This document shows, one piece after another, positions 9,417 to 17,879 of a stretch of 64,000 nt of DNA (its first letter is position 1; every line of letters starts with the position of its first letter). The stretch lies in contig OY769938.1 of assembly GCA_963669295.1 (NCBI GenBank), positions 3,968,001-4,032,000 on the forward strand. The letters are read 5' to 3'. The notes beneath the pieces are model-generated. The model did not search any database and was not told the origin of the DNA. It was given only the letters and a program-made list of their open reading frames with translations. Both the position numbers and the translations under genes were made by a program. The stretch is from G963669295 sp963669295. GTDB lineage: Bacteria; Bacteroidota; Bacteroidia; Flavobacteriales_D; CALLUQ01.

Positions 9417-9981
9417 TTTTACCTCCATGGAGCAACAAAAAACAGACCTGTCGAAATACAACAACTCCTGGTACAACCCAGGCAGTGCGGCAAGCCGTTT
9501 TTTCTGGTACTTCACCAATGTATGTTTCTTCCTCAATCCTATGATGCCATTTAGTGGGTTGAAGGTAGGGTTGTTGCGTATGTTTGGTGCTCAAGTGGGG
9601 AAGGGGGTGCGCATCAAGCCCCGGGTAAACATTAAATACCCCTGGAAATTGAAAATTGGCGATCATGTGTGGATTGGCGAGCAGGTATGGATTGACAACC
9701 TGGGAGATGTGGAGATTGGCGACCATTGTTGTCTTTCTCAAGGAGCCATGCTGCTTTGTGGAAATCACAACTACAAAAAAGAAACCTTCGACCTCATGGT
9801 GCAGCACATTACGCTAGAAGAAGGGGTATGGATTGGCGCACATGCAGTGGTATGCCCCGGAGTAGTTTGCCACAGCCATGCTATTTTGTCAGTAAATTCA
9901 GTAGCAGTAACCAACCTTGATGCGTATACCATTTACCAGGGCAACCCTGCTACAAAAGCAAGAGACAGGGTAATACAATGA
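9409..9981 (+). CDS. WcaF-like colanic-acid-type O-acetyltransferase (left-handed beta-helix)
   Basis: The 190-residue product overlaps the preceding gene by 8 bp; a second in-frame ATG at 9427 is also possible. From about residue 60 it has hexapeptide repeats of the left-handed beta-helix (IGDHVWIGEQ, IGDHCCLSQG, LEEGVWIGAH), with a probable catalytic histidine in CGNHNY. This fits the WcaF branch of acetyl-CoA-dependent acetyltransferases that decorate extracellular polysaccharide. It is soluble, and should act on the lipid-linked sugar before export. Its TGA overlaps the ATG of the next gene (ATGA), so the two are translationally coupled. Confidence 0.85.
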   Translation: MANFTSMEQQKTDLSKYNNSWYNPGSAASRFFWYFTNVCFFLNPMMPFSGLKVGLLRMFGAQVGKGVRIKPRVNIKYPWKLKIGDHVWIGEQVWIDNLGDVEIGDHCCLSQGAMLLCGNHNYKKETFDLMVQHITLEEGVWIGAHAVVCPGVVCHSHAILSVNSVAVTNLDAYTIYQGNPATKARDRVIQ

Positions 9982-10721
9982 AAGTTTCGATCATTACCAT
10001 TTGCTACAACAGTGCTGCTACCATTGAAGATACCATTCAATCGGTATTGGCACAAAAGCACCCTGATATCGACTACATCATTGTTGATGGAGGCTCTACC
10101 GACGATACGATGCACATTGTAGCACGCTACAAAGAGCGTATTGCTACCATTATTTCCGAAAAAGACAACGGCATTTACGATGCCATGAACAAAGGCATTG
10201 CTCAAGCACAAGGAACACTTGTAGGCATATTGAACTCCGACGATTTTTATGCCGACGATCAGGTCATTACAGATGTAATACAGCAATTGGGGGCAGCAGA
10301 TGCCATTTATGCCGATTTGGTATATGTAGACAAAGATGATCCTGAAAAGGTGACCCGCAGGTGGGAATCGGGCCATTACAAGCCCGGAGCCTTCTTAAAA
10401 GGGTGGATGCCTCCCCATCCTACGTTTTTTGTGAAAAAGGCGCTGTACGACACGCTAGGGGTCTATAACACCACCCTGAATACCTCTGCCGACTACGAAC
10501 TCATGTTGCGGTTCTTACACAAGCATGAAGTGCCTGTGGCTTATTTGCCTCGTGTCATCACTAAGATGAGGGTAGGTGGACAAAGCAATGTATCGTTCAG
10601 CAATCGCATTAAGGCCAACAAAGAAGATCGGTTGGCGTGGAAAATGAATGGATTAAAGCCCGGAGCTTTAACCTTTATTCGCAAGCCCTTGTCTAAATTA
10701 GGGCAGTTTTTCAAGAAATAA
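9978..10721 (+). CDS. Glycosyltransferase family 2 (WcaA-like)
   Basis: This 247-residue protein has a single GT-A domain. It starts KVSIITICYNSA, holds the nucleotide-binding VDGGSTDDT (36-44) and the metal-binding NSDD (86-89), and continues with SADYELMLRF, the ED/DY catalytic-base region. Inverting GT2 enzymes of this small type add a sugar to a lipid-linked intermediate. It is the last gene of the operon that starts before the window: after it, the coding strand switches. No rho-independent terminator was seen in the 6 bp before the convergent gene's stop. Confidence 0.88.
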   Translation: MKVSIITICYNSAATIEDTIQSVLAQKHPDIDYIIVDGGSTDDTMHIVARYKERIATIISEKDNGIYDAMNKGIAQAQGTLVGILNSDDFYADDQVITDVIQQLGAADAIYADLVYVDKDDPEKVTRRWESGHYKPGAFLKGWMPPHPTFFVKKALYDTLGVYNTTLNTSADYELMLRFLHKHEVPVAYLPRVITKMRVGGQSNVSFSNRIKANKEDRLAWKMNGLKPGALTFIRKPLSKLGQFFKK

Positions 10722-10727
10722 GTTGAA

Positions 10728-11639
10728 TTAGAATTTGGCACGAGAGCGACGGCCTCTTCTTCGTCGGTTGGTTAACCAACCATACTTCTGACGGTAGAAG
10801 TTACTGCGTCCTCGAATTACATAGCTGTAGGTGAATACAGTGGTAAGGTAGCTGTCGTTGTGAGTAGGGTCGCCACGCTTTTCGCCTGGTTCGTAGTTAG
10901 CCGCATGAGGAATAGCATCCGGATCGCGGTGGTAGGCTTCGTCGTAACGGTTGGCCAATGCTATTGCAATGGGGCCTTCCAATTCACTAGGATCAATATA
11001 GCTTGTGCTGGCATCGTCGAGGTAATCGGTGAAGGTAGTACGCCAACCCATTTCCAATCCGATGCGGTGCTTTCTTCTAAAAGTGATGTTGATGCCTAAA
11101 CCGGCAGGAATAACCATGGTAAGCTTGTTGTAGCTCACTCCCTCAGTTTTTAACGGACGCAAAGCATACCAGGTACTGCCCAATTTTGCTTTGGGATTGT
11201 GGTACAATCCACCAATGCCAAAAAAGGCAAACATACGCATGTCGGTACGGTAACGCCCTTTTCCTCCTAAGTCGTTGGTAGAATAGAAATAACCTTCAGC
11301 ACGTGCTGTAAGTTCAAACATGTCGTTCTTAAAGTGGAGGTTTCTTCCAACACGCCCTCTGTTGGTAGAAAGGCTGTCGGCACCTTGAATGCGGATATAG
11401 CTTAGCCCAATGTTAAGGGCTACATAAGGGTTGAAACGATAACGGCCAAAGGCTCCTAAGGTCCAGCGGGTTTGGCTTAACTTCATGTCGGAAATGAAAT
11501 CCTTACGGGTTTCTTCCTCACCACCAAATTCACCCAAATAGTTGGATGCGCCAATTTTTCCGCCAATATCCCAGTTGTACTGAGCATTTAGCGTTCCACT
11601 CATCAGCATGGCCAGAGCTATGTACACAATCTTCTTCAC
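10728..11639 (-). CDS. DUF6089 family outer-membrane beta-barrel protein
   Basis: The GTG at 11639 gives 303 residues with a signal peptide ending TLNAQ; the reading frame runs 213 bp further upstream, but that extension has no coding character and would bury the signal peptide. Alternating strands with aromatic residues (for example RWTLGAFGRYRF, YVALNIGLSY, KHRIGLEMGW) suggest a small beta-barrel of the DUF6089 group found across Bacteroidota. The basic tail (RRRRGRRSRAKF) is unusual for a mature barrel end. A TATATTTG promoter-like element (11646-11653, minus strand) sits 7 bp before the start, which would make the mRNA nearly leaderless. Function unknown. Confidence 0.75.
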   Translation of the reverse strand: MKKIVYIALAMLMSGTLNAQYNWDIGGKIGASNYLGEFGGEEETRKDFISDMKLSQTRWTLGAFGRYRFNPYVALNIGLSYIRIQGADSLSTNRGRVGRNLHFKNDMFELTARAEGYFYSTNDLGGKGRYRTDMRMFAFFGIGGLYHNPKAKLGSTWYALRPLKTEGVSYNKLTMVIPAGLGINITFRRKHRIGLEMGWRTTFTDYLDDASTSYIDPSELEGPIAIALANRYDEAYHRDPDAIPHAANYEPGEKRGDPTHNDSYLTTVFTYSYVIRGRSNFYRQKYGWLTNRRRRGRRSRAKF

Positions 11640-11645
11640 CAGATA

Positions 11646-11653
11646 CAAATATA
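11646..11653 (-). promoter_or_regulatory. Bacteroidota -7 element (TATATTTG)
   Basis: The minus strand reads TATATTTG, an exact match to the TAnnTTTG consensus of the main Bacteroidota sigma factor. It lies 7 bp from the GTG chosen for the DUF6089 gene. A TTG at 11677-11679 (minus strand) is 23 bp away and could be the -33 element, slightly long. Confidence 0.4.
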
Positions 11654-11801
11654 AAAAATCTTTGTCAATGGGGTTGCAATAATTGATGGAACCTATCAAA
11701 AAGATGATAATGACCTCATTTTCTACGATAAAACGCATCAAAAAGTTCGGTTTTTTTAAGCGGTTTAAATCCTTATTTTCGTACCACTCAAACGAACCGG
11801 T

Positions 11802-12758
11802 ATGACAAACAGAATTACAACCCTTTTTAACATCGATTATCCCATCATACAAGCCGGCATGATTTGGTGTTCGGGGTGGGAGTTGGCTGCAGCTGTGAGC
11901 AATGCAGGTGGACTGGGGATCATTGGCTCAGGGTCGATGTATCCCGATGTATTGAAAGCACAGGTGAAGAAGTGTAAAGCGGCTACCGACAAGCCTTTTG
12001 CAGTAAATATTCCATTGTTGTATCCCGACATCGACCAACACGTGCAAACCATCATCGAAGCACAAGTACCCATCGTATTTTCTTCGGCCGGAAACCCTAA
12101 AACGTGGACCGGAGTATTGCAAGAGCACGGCATCAAGGTGGTGCATGTAGTATCGAGTGTGAAGTTTGCACTTAAGGCACAGGCAGCAGGGGTAGATGCT
12201 GTGGTGGCAGAAGGGTTTGAAGCCGGTGGACATAACGGGAGGGAGGAAACCACTACGTTGTGCCTCATTCCTATGGTGCGTAAAGCCATTGATATCCCTT
12301 TAATTGCTGCAGGCGGTATTGGTGATGGTAGCGGTATGTTGGCCGCCATGGCCCTGGGCGCTGATGCTGTGCAAATGGGAAGCCGATTTGTTGCTTCCGA
12401 AGAATCGTCGGCACACATCAATTTCAAAAACAAAGTGGTGGAAACACAAGAGGGAGAAACCAGTTTAACATTAAAGGAGCTTACTCCAGTACGACTCATC
12501 AAAAACGAATTTTACCAGCAGGTACAAACAGCCTATGCCGGTTGTGCTACCCCCGAGCAGTTGAAAGAGATACTGGGGCGGGGTAGGGCCAAGAAAGGGA
12601 TGTTTGAAGGCGACCTGGAAGAGGGAGAACTGGAAATCGGCCAAATTTCAGGGCACATTGATGCCATTAAACCTGCCGCACAAATAGTGGCAGAAGTGTT
12701 GGACGAATACCGGGCCGCAAGACAACAATTGACAACAGCCAATCAATTTTCATTTTAA
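11802..12758 (+). CDS. Nitronate monooxygenase / FabK-like flavoenzyme
   Basis: This 318-residue TIM-barrel protein has the features of the NMO/2-nitropropane dioxygenase family: PIIQAGMIWCSG at the N-terminus, GGLGIIGSG, EGFEAGGHNG with the family histidine, IAAGGIGDGSG, and the FMN-phosphate-binding ALGADAVQMGSRF. Members oxidise nitronates with FMN and oxygen, or act as enoyl-ACP reductase (FabK); sequence does not separate these here. The start ATG is 162 bp from the divergent DUF6089 start, so the gap probably holds both promoters; TATTTTCG at 11774-11781 is a near match to a -7 element for this gene. It is followed 15 bp later by an M16 peptidase gene and may be cotranscribed. Confidence 0.82.
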   Translation: MTNRITTLFNIDYPIIQAGMIWCSGWELAAAVSNAGGLGIIGSGSMYPDVLKAQVKKCKAATDKPFAVNIPLLYPDIDQHVQTIIEAQVPIVFSSAGNPKTWTGVLQEHGIKVVHVVSSVKFALKAQAAGVDAVVAEGFEAGGHNGREETTTLCLIPMVRKAIDIPLIAAGGIGDGSGMLAAMALGADAVQMGSRFVASEESSAHINFKNKVVETQEGETSLTLKELTPVRLIKNEFYQQVQTAYAGCATPEQLKEILGRGRAKKGMFEGDLEEGELEIGQISGHIDAIKPAAQIVAEVLDEYRAARQQLTTANQFSF

Positions 12759-12773
12759 ACCACGGGCAGGGGC

Positions 12774-14009
12774 ATGATTGATTTCGACAAATTCGAATTG
12801 GACAATGGGTTAAAAGTAATGGTACATCGCGATGCATCCACTCCTATTGTAGCAGTGAATTTATTGTACGATGTAGGGGCAAAAGATGAAGATCCGAACC
12901 GTACTGGTTTCGCACATTTATTCGAGCATTTGATGTTCGGAGGATCGGTGAATATTCCCAATTACGACACCCCATTGCAACAAGTTGGAGGCGATAATAA
13001 TGCATTCACAACCAATGATATAACTAATTATTACTCAACATTACCTTTAAGTAACTTAGAAACCGCCTTTTGGCTGGAGTCTGATCGCATGTTGAGCCTT
13101 GATTTTAGTGAGCAAAGCCTGTCGGTACAGCGCCAGGTGGTGGTGGAAGAATTCAAGCAGCGTTACCTCAATCAACCCTATGGAGATGTGTGGTTGTTGC
13201 TCCGTCCGCTGGCTTATCAGCAACACCCCTATCAATGGGCTACTATCGGAAAAGAAATCGCACACATTGAAGAAGCTACGCTCGAAGACGTGAAGCAATT
13301 TTTCTTCAAGCACTACAACCCTTCCAATGCCATACTAAGCATATGTGGGAACGTAGCGCTGGATGAAGTAAAGCGCCTGGCTGAAAAGTGGTTTGGCCCT
13401 ATAGATCGCAAAACAAAGTACATACGTCAGTTGCCCAGGGAGCCCCGACAAACTACCCCAAGAACGCTTACGGTAGAGCGTGACGTGCCGTTTGATGCCA
13501 TTTACAAGGTATACCATATGTGCAGCCGTAAAGATCGAAATTACTACGTTGCCGACTTGTTGTCAGACATCCTATCAAGGGGCAATTCGTCGCGATTGCA
13601 CAACGCGCTGGTAAAGCAAGCCCGGCTGTTTAGCGAGGTCAATGCCTACATAACAGGCGATATGGAAGAAGGATTGTTTGTGGTAACGGGTAAGCTAACC
13701 CCAGGCACAACGATGGAAGAAGCAGAAGCAGCCATTGAAGCGCAGTTGATGCAATTGCAAACCACATTGGTAGAAGAGGAGGAGCTGCAAAAAGTGGTCA
13801 ACAAGGTAGAATCTACCTTGCTGTTTTCGGAAATGAGTGTGTTGAATAAAGCCATGACTTTGGCTCATTTTGAGTTGTTGGGTGGTGCTGAAAAATGCAA
13901 CGAAGAAATACAAAATTATCAGCAAATTACCAGTGTGGAAATGATGGAGTATGCCCGGGTTTTGTGGGACAAAAACAACAGTTCTACACTGTATTATAAG
14001 GCAAAGTAG
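12774..14009 (+). CDS. M16 family zinc peptidase (active subunit)
   Basis: The 411-residue product has the inverted zinc motif HLFEH (48-52), with DVGAKDEDPNRTG just before it and a downstream glutamate-rich VVVEEFKQR that supplies the third ligand; this is the hallmark of pitrilysin/processing-peptidase members. The C-terminal half is a second M16 fold without the motif. No signal peptide is visible, so it should be cytoplasmic, unless it leaves by another route. The neighbouring gene at 14067 encodes a motif-less M16 partner; the two together resemble bacterial two-subunit M16B peptidases that close around short peptides. Confidence 0.9.
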   Translation: MIDFDKFELDNGLKVMVHRDASTPIVAVNLLYDVGAKDEDPNRTGFAHLFEHLMFGGSVNIPNYDTPLQQVGGDNNAFTTNDITNYYSTLPLSNLETAFWLESDRMLSLDFSEQSLSVQRQVVVEEFKQRYLNQPYGDVWLLLRPLAYQQHPYQWATIGKEIAHIEEATLEDVKQFFFKHYNPSNAILSICGNVALDEVKRLAEKWFGPIDRKTKYIRQLPREPRQTTPRTLTVERDVPFDAIYKVYHMCSRKDRNYYVADLLSDILSRGNSSRLHNALVKQARLFSEVNAYITGDMEEGLFVVTGKLTPGTTMEEAEAAIEAQLMQLQTTLVEEEELQKVVNKVESTLLFSEMSVLNKAMTLAHFELLGGAEKCNEEIQNYQQITSVEMMEYARVLWDKNNSSTLYYKAK

Positions 14010-14066
14010 TGAATCTCTATTTTTGGTTTTAATGAGTTTATTCATTTATCTGGTTATGAGTTTTTT

Positions 14067-15353
14067 ATGATTGATGTATTGGATCGAAAAACACCACCTG
14101 AATCGGGTGATTTTGGCGTGGTGCAATTGCCTGAGGTAACCACGCTGCCGCTGGCCAATGGGGTCACCCTGGTAGGCATAAATGCAGGTACACAGGAAGT
14201 GGTGAGAATAGAGTGGGTTTTTGATGCGGGCACCTATACGCAAGAGCAACCATTGGTGTCGTTCATTTGCAACCAAATGTTGAACGAGGGGACTTCAAAA
14301 TTAAGTGCGTTGCAAATAGCAGAGCGAGTGGATTACTACGGTGCATTTTTGCAAACAGATTTCGATAAAGACAGTGCTTCGATAGTGTTGTATTCCATGA
14401 AGAAGCACCTGGAACATGTGTTGCCGCTGGTAAAAGAGGTGCTGCTCGATTCAGTGTTTCCTGAAAAAGAGTTGGAAGTGTTGCTGGCCAACGCGCAGCG
14501 CAAGTTTGCGCTCAACATGGAAAAAGGTGGCTACCGCGCCAGAAAGCGGTTTACAGAGGTGTTGTTTGGGAGCCATCCGTATGGAATTACCTCCAATGCA
14601 GCCGATTACGACAACATTACCAGGGAGGTGATTCAGCGTTTTTATAAAGCGCGATACACCCTTAACGGTTGTACCATTATAGTGGCTGGCAGGGTAGACG
14701 ACGCAGTATTGCAACTGGTGCAAAAAACCTTTGAAACAGTTGATGCACCGCTTGCTCCACCAGTGCTGAAGGAAAATAACATTGAGCCACACCCTACGCT
14801 AAAACACTTTTTGCCCAAGGCCGACGCCTTGCAATCAGCCATTCGTATAGGAAGGCCGTTGTTTACCCGATCAGATCCTGATTTCCCGGGAATGGTGCTG
14901 TTAACCACAGTGTTAGGGGGGTATTTTGGATCGCGTTTGATGGCCAATATACGCGAAGACAAAGGGTATACCTATGGGGTAGGGGCGGCCATGGTGTCGC
15001 TCAAACATGCTGGTTTTATGGTAATTTCTACCGAAGTAAAAGGCGATGCCAGCGAGGATGCACTGCATGAAATCTACAAGGAAATAGCATTGTTGCGCTC
15101 GAAAAGAGTGAGCGAAGAAGAGTTGATGTTGGTGAAAAACTACATGCGTGGTAGCTTTCTGAAAAATATGGATGGCCCTTTTGCCCTGGCAGAACGATAC
15201 AGAGATGCCAACCTTTCGGGCAACGACCTGGGCTACTATTTAACCTACATGGAAGCGTTGCAAAATACTACGTCCAGTCAATTGCTGGAGCTGGCCAATA
15301 AATATTTGACGCCTGAGTCGCTGTACGAAGTGGTGGTAGGTGCTGAAAAATAA
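14067..15353 (+). CDS. M16 family peptidase-like protein (non-catalytic subunit)
   Basis: This 428-residue protein is a full-length M16 fold, but the zinc motif position reads NQMLNEG instead of HxxEH, so it cannot bind zinc the usual way. It keeps the C-terminal arginine/tyrosine segment NIREDKGYTYGVGA that in M16B partners binds the substrate backbone. It follows the catalytic subunit by 57 bp, on the same strand, and the two probably form a heterodimer. No signal peptide. The downstream sequence soon enters the 22-bp repeat array, and no clear terminator was found. Confidence 0.88.
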   Translation: MIDVLDRKTPPESGDFGVVQLPEVTTLPLANGVTLVGINAGTQEVVRIEWVFDAGTYTQEQPLVSFICNQMLNEGTSKLSALQIAERVDYYGAFLQTDFDKDSASIVLYSMKKHLEHVLPLVKEVLLDSVFPEKELEVLLANAQRKFALNMEKGGYRARKRFTEVLFGSHPYGITSNAADYDNITREVIQRFYKARYTLNGCTIIVAGRVDDAVLQLVQKTFETVDAPLAPPVLKENNIEPHPTLKHFLPKADALQSAIRIGRPLFTRSDPDFPGMVLLTTVLGGYFGSRLMANIREDKGYTYGVGAAMVSLKHAGFMVISTEVKGDASEDALHEIYKEIALLRSKRVSEEELMLVKNYMRGSFLKNMDGPFALAERYRDANLSGNDLGYYLTYMEALQNTTSSQLLELANKYLTPESLYEVVVGAEK

Positions 15354-15519
15354 TATTTCATATTTATTTTATTGGATCTTTGGTTCTTTATTTAATGGTA
15401 TTTTTTCGATTGATTGGTAATAATTTATTTCTGTAATTTTAATCAGCGATTTTTTCCTCTAAATCAACCTTTTTATTGAATAAAGTACCGTATAATCTGC
15501 TGTAGGGTAAACATTGACT

Positions 15520-15980
15520 TTTCAATGTTTACCCATGAACGTTGATGGTTGACCCATGGGCTTTCAATGTTTACCCATGACCATGTGATGTTCTACCCAT
15601 GACCATATCATAGTTTACCCACGACCATGCCATGTTTTACCCACGACTATGCCATGGTTGACCCACGACTATGCCATGTTTTACCCACGACTATGCCATG
15701 GTTGACCCACGACTATGCCATGTTTTACCCACGGCCATGCCGTGCTTTACCCACGACCATGTGATGTTCTACCCACGACCATGCCATGTTTTACCCACGA
15801 CTATGCCATGGTTGACCCACGACCATGCCATAGTTTACCCACGACCATGCCATGTTTTACCCACGACTATGCCATGTTTTACCCACGACTATGCCATGTT
15901 TTACCCACGACTATGCCATGTTTTACCCATGACTATGCCATAGTTTACCCACGACCGTGCCATGGTTGACCCACGACTTT
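15520..15980. repeat. 22-bp tandem repeat array, about 21 units
   Basis: The pentamer ACCCA recurs at 15531, 15552, 15573 and then exactly every 22 bp from 15573 to 15969, giving 21 units, 19 of them without any length change. The unit is close to TTTACCCACGACTATGCCATG. Variation is confined to a few positions: GTTTT/GGTTG/GTTCT before ACCCA, CTATG/CCATG after CGA, and CCAT/TGAT. The first three units are more diverged (CCCATGA rather than CCCACGA). The array ends against a perfect hairpin, ACTCCTGC-GTAG-GCAGGAGT (15982-16001). Because 22 is not a multiple of three, the open frames through it are by-products. Confidence 0.95.
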
Positions 15981-16006
15981 CACTCCTGCGTAGGCAGGAG
16001 TCCATT

Positions 16007-16803
16007 ACCAGCAAAGGCACCTTGGGAGCTTACTTCGTCGTCCGCCTTAGGCGTGACTCCTCGTAATGACGCGTACCTTAATGCATATTTCCTGTATACT
16101 TCCTACTATATACTCCCTCCTCACATCACTCCCGCTCGGTCTTCCCCGCCTGCCGTCAGGCAGGGATACATCCGCCTGAGGCGGACACTCAGACACTCGC
16201 TTCTCACATCACTCCTGCGCAGGCGCTCCGATCGCTATCGGGGCACCAGCAAAGGCACCTTGGGAGCTTACTTCGTCGTCCGCCTTAGGCGTGACTCCTC
16301 GTAATGACGCGTACCTTAATGCATATTTCCTGTATACTTCCTACTATATACTCCCTCCTCACATCACTCCCGCTCGGTCTTCCCCGCCTGCCGTCAGGCA
16401 GGGATACATCCGCCTGAGGCGGACACTCAGACACTCGCTCCTCACATCACTCCTGCGCAGGCGCTCCGATCGCTATCGGGGCACCAGCAAAGACGCCTTG
16501 GGGGCTTGCTTCCCCCGACGCTCTAAGAGGTCGGGCTCGCAATGACGCGTACCTTAATGCATACTCCTGTATACTCCCTTCTGCATGCTCCCTCCTCACA
16601 TCACTCCCGCTCGGTCTTCCCCGCCTGCAGTCAGGCAGGGATACATCCGCCTGAGGCGGACACTCAGACACTCGCTCCTCACATCACTCCTGCGCAGGCG
16701 CTCCGATCGCTATCGGGGCACCAGCAAAGACGCCTTGGGGGCTTGCTTCCCCCGACGCTCTAAGAGGTCGGGCTCGCAATGACGCGTACCTTAATGCATA
16801 TTT
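16007..16803. repeat. Tandem ~238-bp complex repeat, three full units plus a partial
   Basis: The anchor ACCAGCAAAG occurs at 16007, 16245, 16483 and 16720, so the unit is 238, 238 and 237 bp, with the fourth cut off near 16803. Each unit holds short palindromes: CCTGCCGTCAGGCAGG, CCGCCTGAGGCGG and CCGATCGCTATCGG. The third and fourth units carry, on the minus strand, GCGTCATTGCGAGCCCGA, close to a CGTCATTGCGAG repeat found dispersed in many bacterial genomes. Units 1-2 differ from 3-4 in a block after CCTTGGG. No real gene is present; the open frames here repeat with the unit. Confidence 0.93.
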
Positions 16804-17153
16804 TCTGGTACTTCATCCACCCCTAACATGCCCTTTGTTAACCAGGGGCAAAGGAAAGGGGCATTTTGTTAAATGTTATTTTATTGATAATGAGTGTTTT
16901 ATGTGTTCGCCTTGTTTTTTTTTACTACCCCAAGCAACCTTTCGCACGAAAATTTCGTCATTGTTATGCGTTGGTTGTTACCCCCACCTCTTACAACCCT
17001 ACTGCTAAGGTTTGACTAAGCCTTTCATTTCACTTTTTGACGTATTCGCATAACCGTACCCCTTTGTTGCCGGGCACAAAGGGTTTAGAGATGTTTTTGT
17101 AAAACAAAGGTTCCGTGTGCCCGGTCACGGGATCGACTTAAACTTTATCAATT
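16804..17153. other. Gene-free stretch with inverted repeats (leader of the 17154 gene)
   Basis: This 350-bp gap holds no coding frame. It contains an imperfect hairpin ATGCCCTTT...AAAGGGGCAT followed by TTTT (about 16828-16868), a 13-bp dyad ACGAAAATTTCGT (16946-16958) that could be an operator, and a cluster of complementary segments directly before the next gene (see the leader feature at 17060-17124). Confidence 0.6.
17060..17124 (+). promoter_or_regulatory. Structured 5' leader with competing stems or a pseudoknot
   Basis: Three pairings are visible. CCCTTTGT (17060-17067) pairs locally with ACAAAGGG (17076-17083). CCGGGCACA (17070-17078) pairs with TGTGCCCGG (17116-17124). CCTTTGTT (17061-17068) can also pair with AACAAAGG (17103-17110). 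The first excludes the other two; the last two can form together as an H-type pseudoknot. The leader ends 29 bp before the ATG at 17154, which is right for a translation or attenuation switch. Function is inferred only from base pairing. Confidence 0.4.
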
Positions 17154-17714
17154 ATGATAAAACCAGTAAATGGATTGTTGAGCGACCAGGATCGCGACAC
17201 AATCGAGCAGCACCTGGAACAGGCAGATCAATTGTTGCCGTTCTTAATCAACCTCAATTCCGACGAACGTCAGACTGGGGTGAAGTTGGGGGAACGAAGT
17301 CATCGTTTTGCCCAAAAAATCATGCGTTATGTGTCGAAAAACCCGCAATTGTTGCCGGGATTTATCGACCAAAACAAGTTGGAAGAACGCTACCAATTGT
17401 GGGAAAACTTGTATTCCATCAATGTTACCACCTCCCAATTGGCTGAAGGAATTAACGATACCTTGATGGCAGCGGGAAGTGAGTTGTTCGACGACTTGTT
17501 AACCATCTATCATCAAGTGAAGTTGGCCAATGGCTACATCCCGGGAATCGATACGGTTCACAATGATTTGGCCCAGCGTTTTGAGCGCAATGGATCAATG
17601 GAAGTTGATGAAAAAGGGGAAGGCATCAGGGGCAACGTGGATCACGACGTCGACTCCAACAACTCTGGTGGGGAGTTGGATGACGACCCCGAAGGGCCTG
17701 TTGCGGAATCATAA
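17154..17714 (+). CDS. Uncharacterised helical protein with acidic tail
   Basis: I do not recognise this 186-residue protein. It starts MIKPVNGLLSDQDRDT and is predicted mostly helical to about residue 145, with evenly spaced leucines and charged residues and no signal peptide or membrane segment. The last 35 residues are strongly acidic and low in complexity (DHDVDSNNSGGELDDDPEG). A second start at 17117 in another frame has no support. It stands alone between two repeat islands and is preceded by a structured leader, so it has its own regulation. It ends 65 bp before a terminator-like hairpin. The even codon use and clean frame argue that it is a real gene. Confidence 0.7.
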   Translation: MIKPVNGLLSDQDRDTIEQHLEQADQLLPFLINLNSDERQTGVKLGERSHRFAQKIMRYVSKNPQLLPGFIDQNKLEERYQLWENLYSINVTTSQLAEGINDTLMAAGSELFDDLLTIYHQVKLANGYIPGIDTVHNDLAQRFERNGSMEVDEKGEGIRGNVDHDVDSNNSGGELDDDPEGPVAES

Positions 17715-17779
17715 CTCCCAAAACAGCAACGCGCAGTTAAAATTGGTCTTATAAAGTGAAAGCTGCGTTAAGGCTCATC

Positions 17780-17854
17780 GCCCGGTTCCGGTACTGTCCC
17801 GATACCCATTGGGGTTCCTCAAATAGGTGAGGGCAGGAGGAACCGGGCTTTTTT
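17780..17854 (+). terminator. Rho-independent terminator with long loop
   Basis: GCCCGGTTCC (17780-17789) pairs with GGAACCGGGC (17839-17848), followed by six T. The 49-nt loop itself contains GGGGTTCCTC...GAGG segments. The placement after the 17154 gene suits a terminator; a small RNA ending here is also possible. Confidence 0.65.
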
Positions 17855-17879
17855 ATGCTTTTGTTCTGAGTTCTTCACG

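Noticed and set aside
11640..11852. Upstream extension of the DUF6089 reading frame
   Set aside because: It places a signal peptide 70 residues inside the protein and runs over the divergent promoter region and the start of the next gene.
15671..15969. Open frames in the 22-bp array coding periodic MPCFTHDYAM-like peptides
   Set aside because: They follow from a 22-bp period with no stop codon in a 66-bp cycle. No start context, and the same peptides appear in several frames.
15520..15980. CRISPR array
   Set aside because: Units are directly adjacent with no spacers, and no cas gene is in the window.
15957..16782. Open frames of 65-115 residues in the 238-bp repeats
   Set aside because: They recur with the repeat unit and are made of repeat palindromes; no coding character or family match.
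17117..17446. 109-residue open frame overlapping the 17154 gene
   Set aside because: It is in another frame, covered by the better-supported 17154 frame, and includes part of the structured leader.
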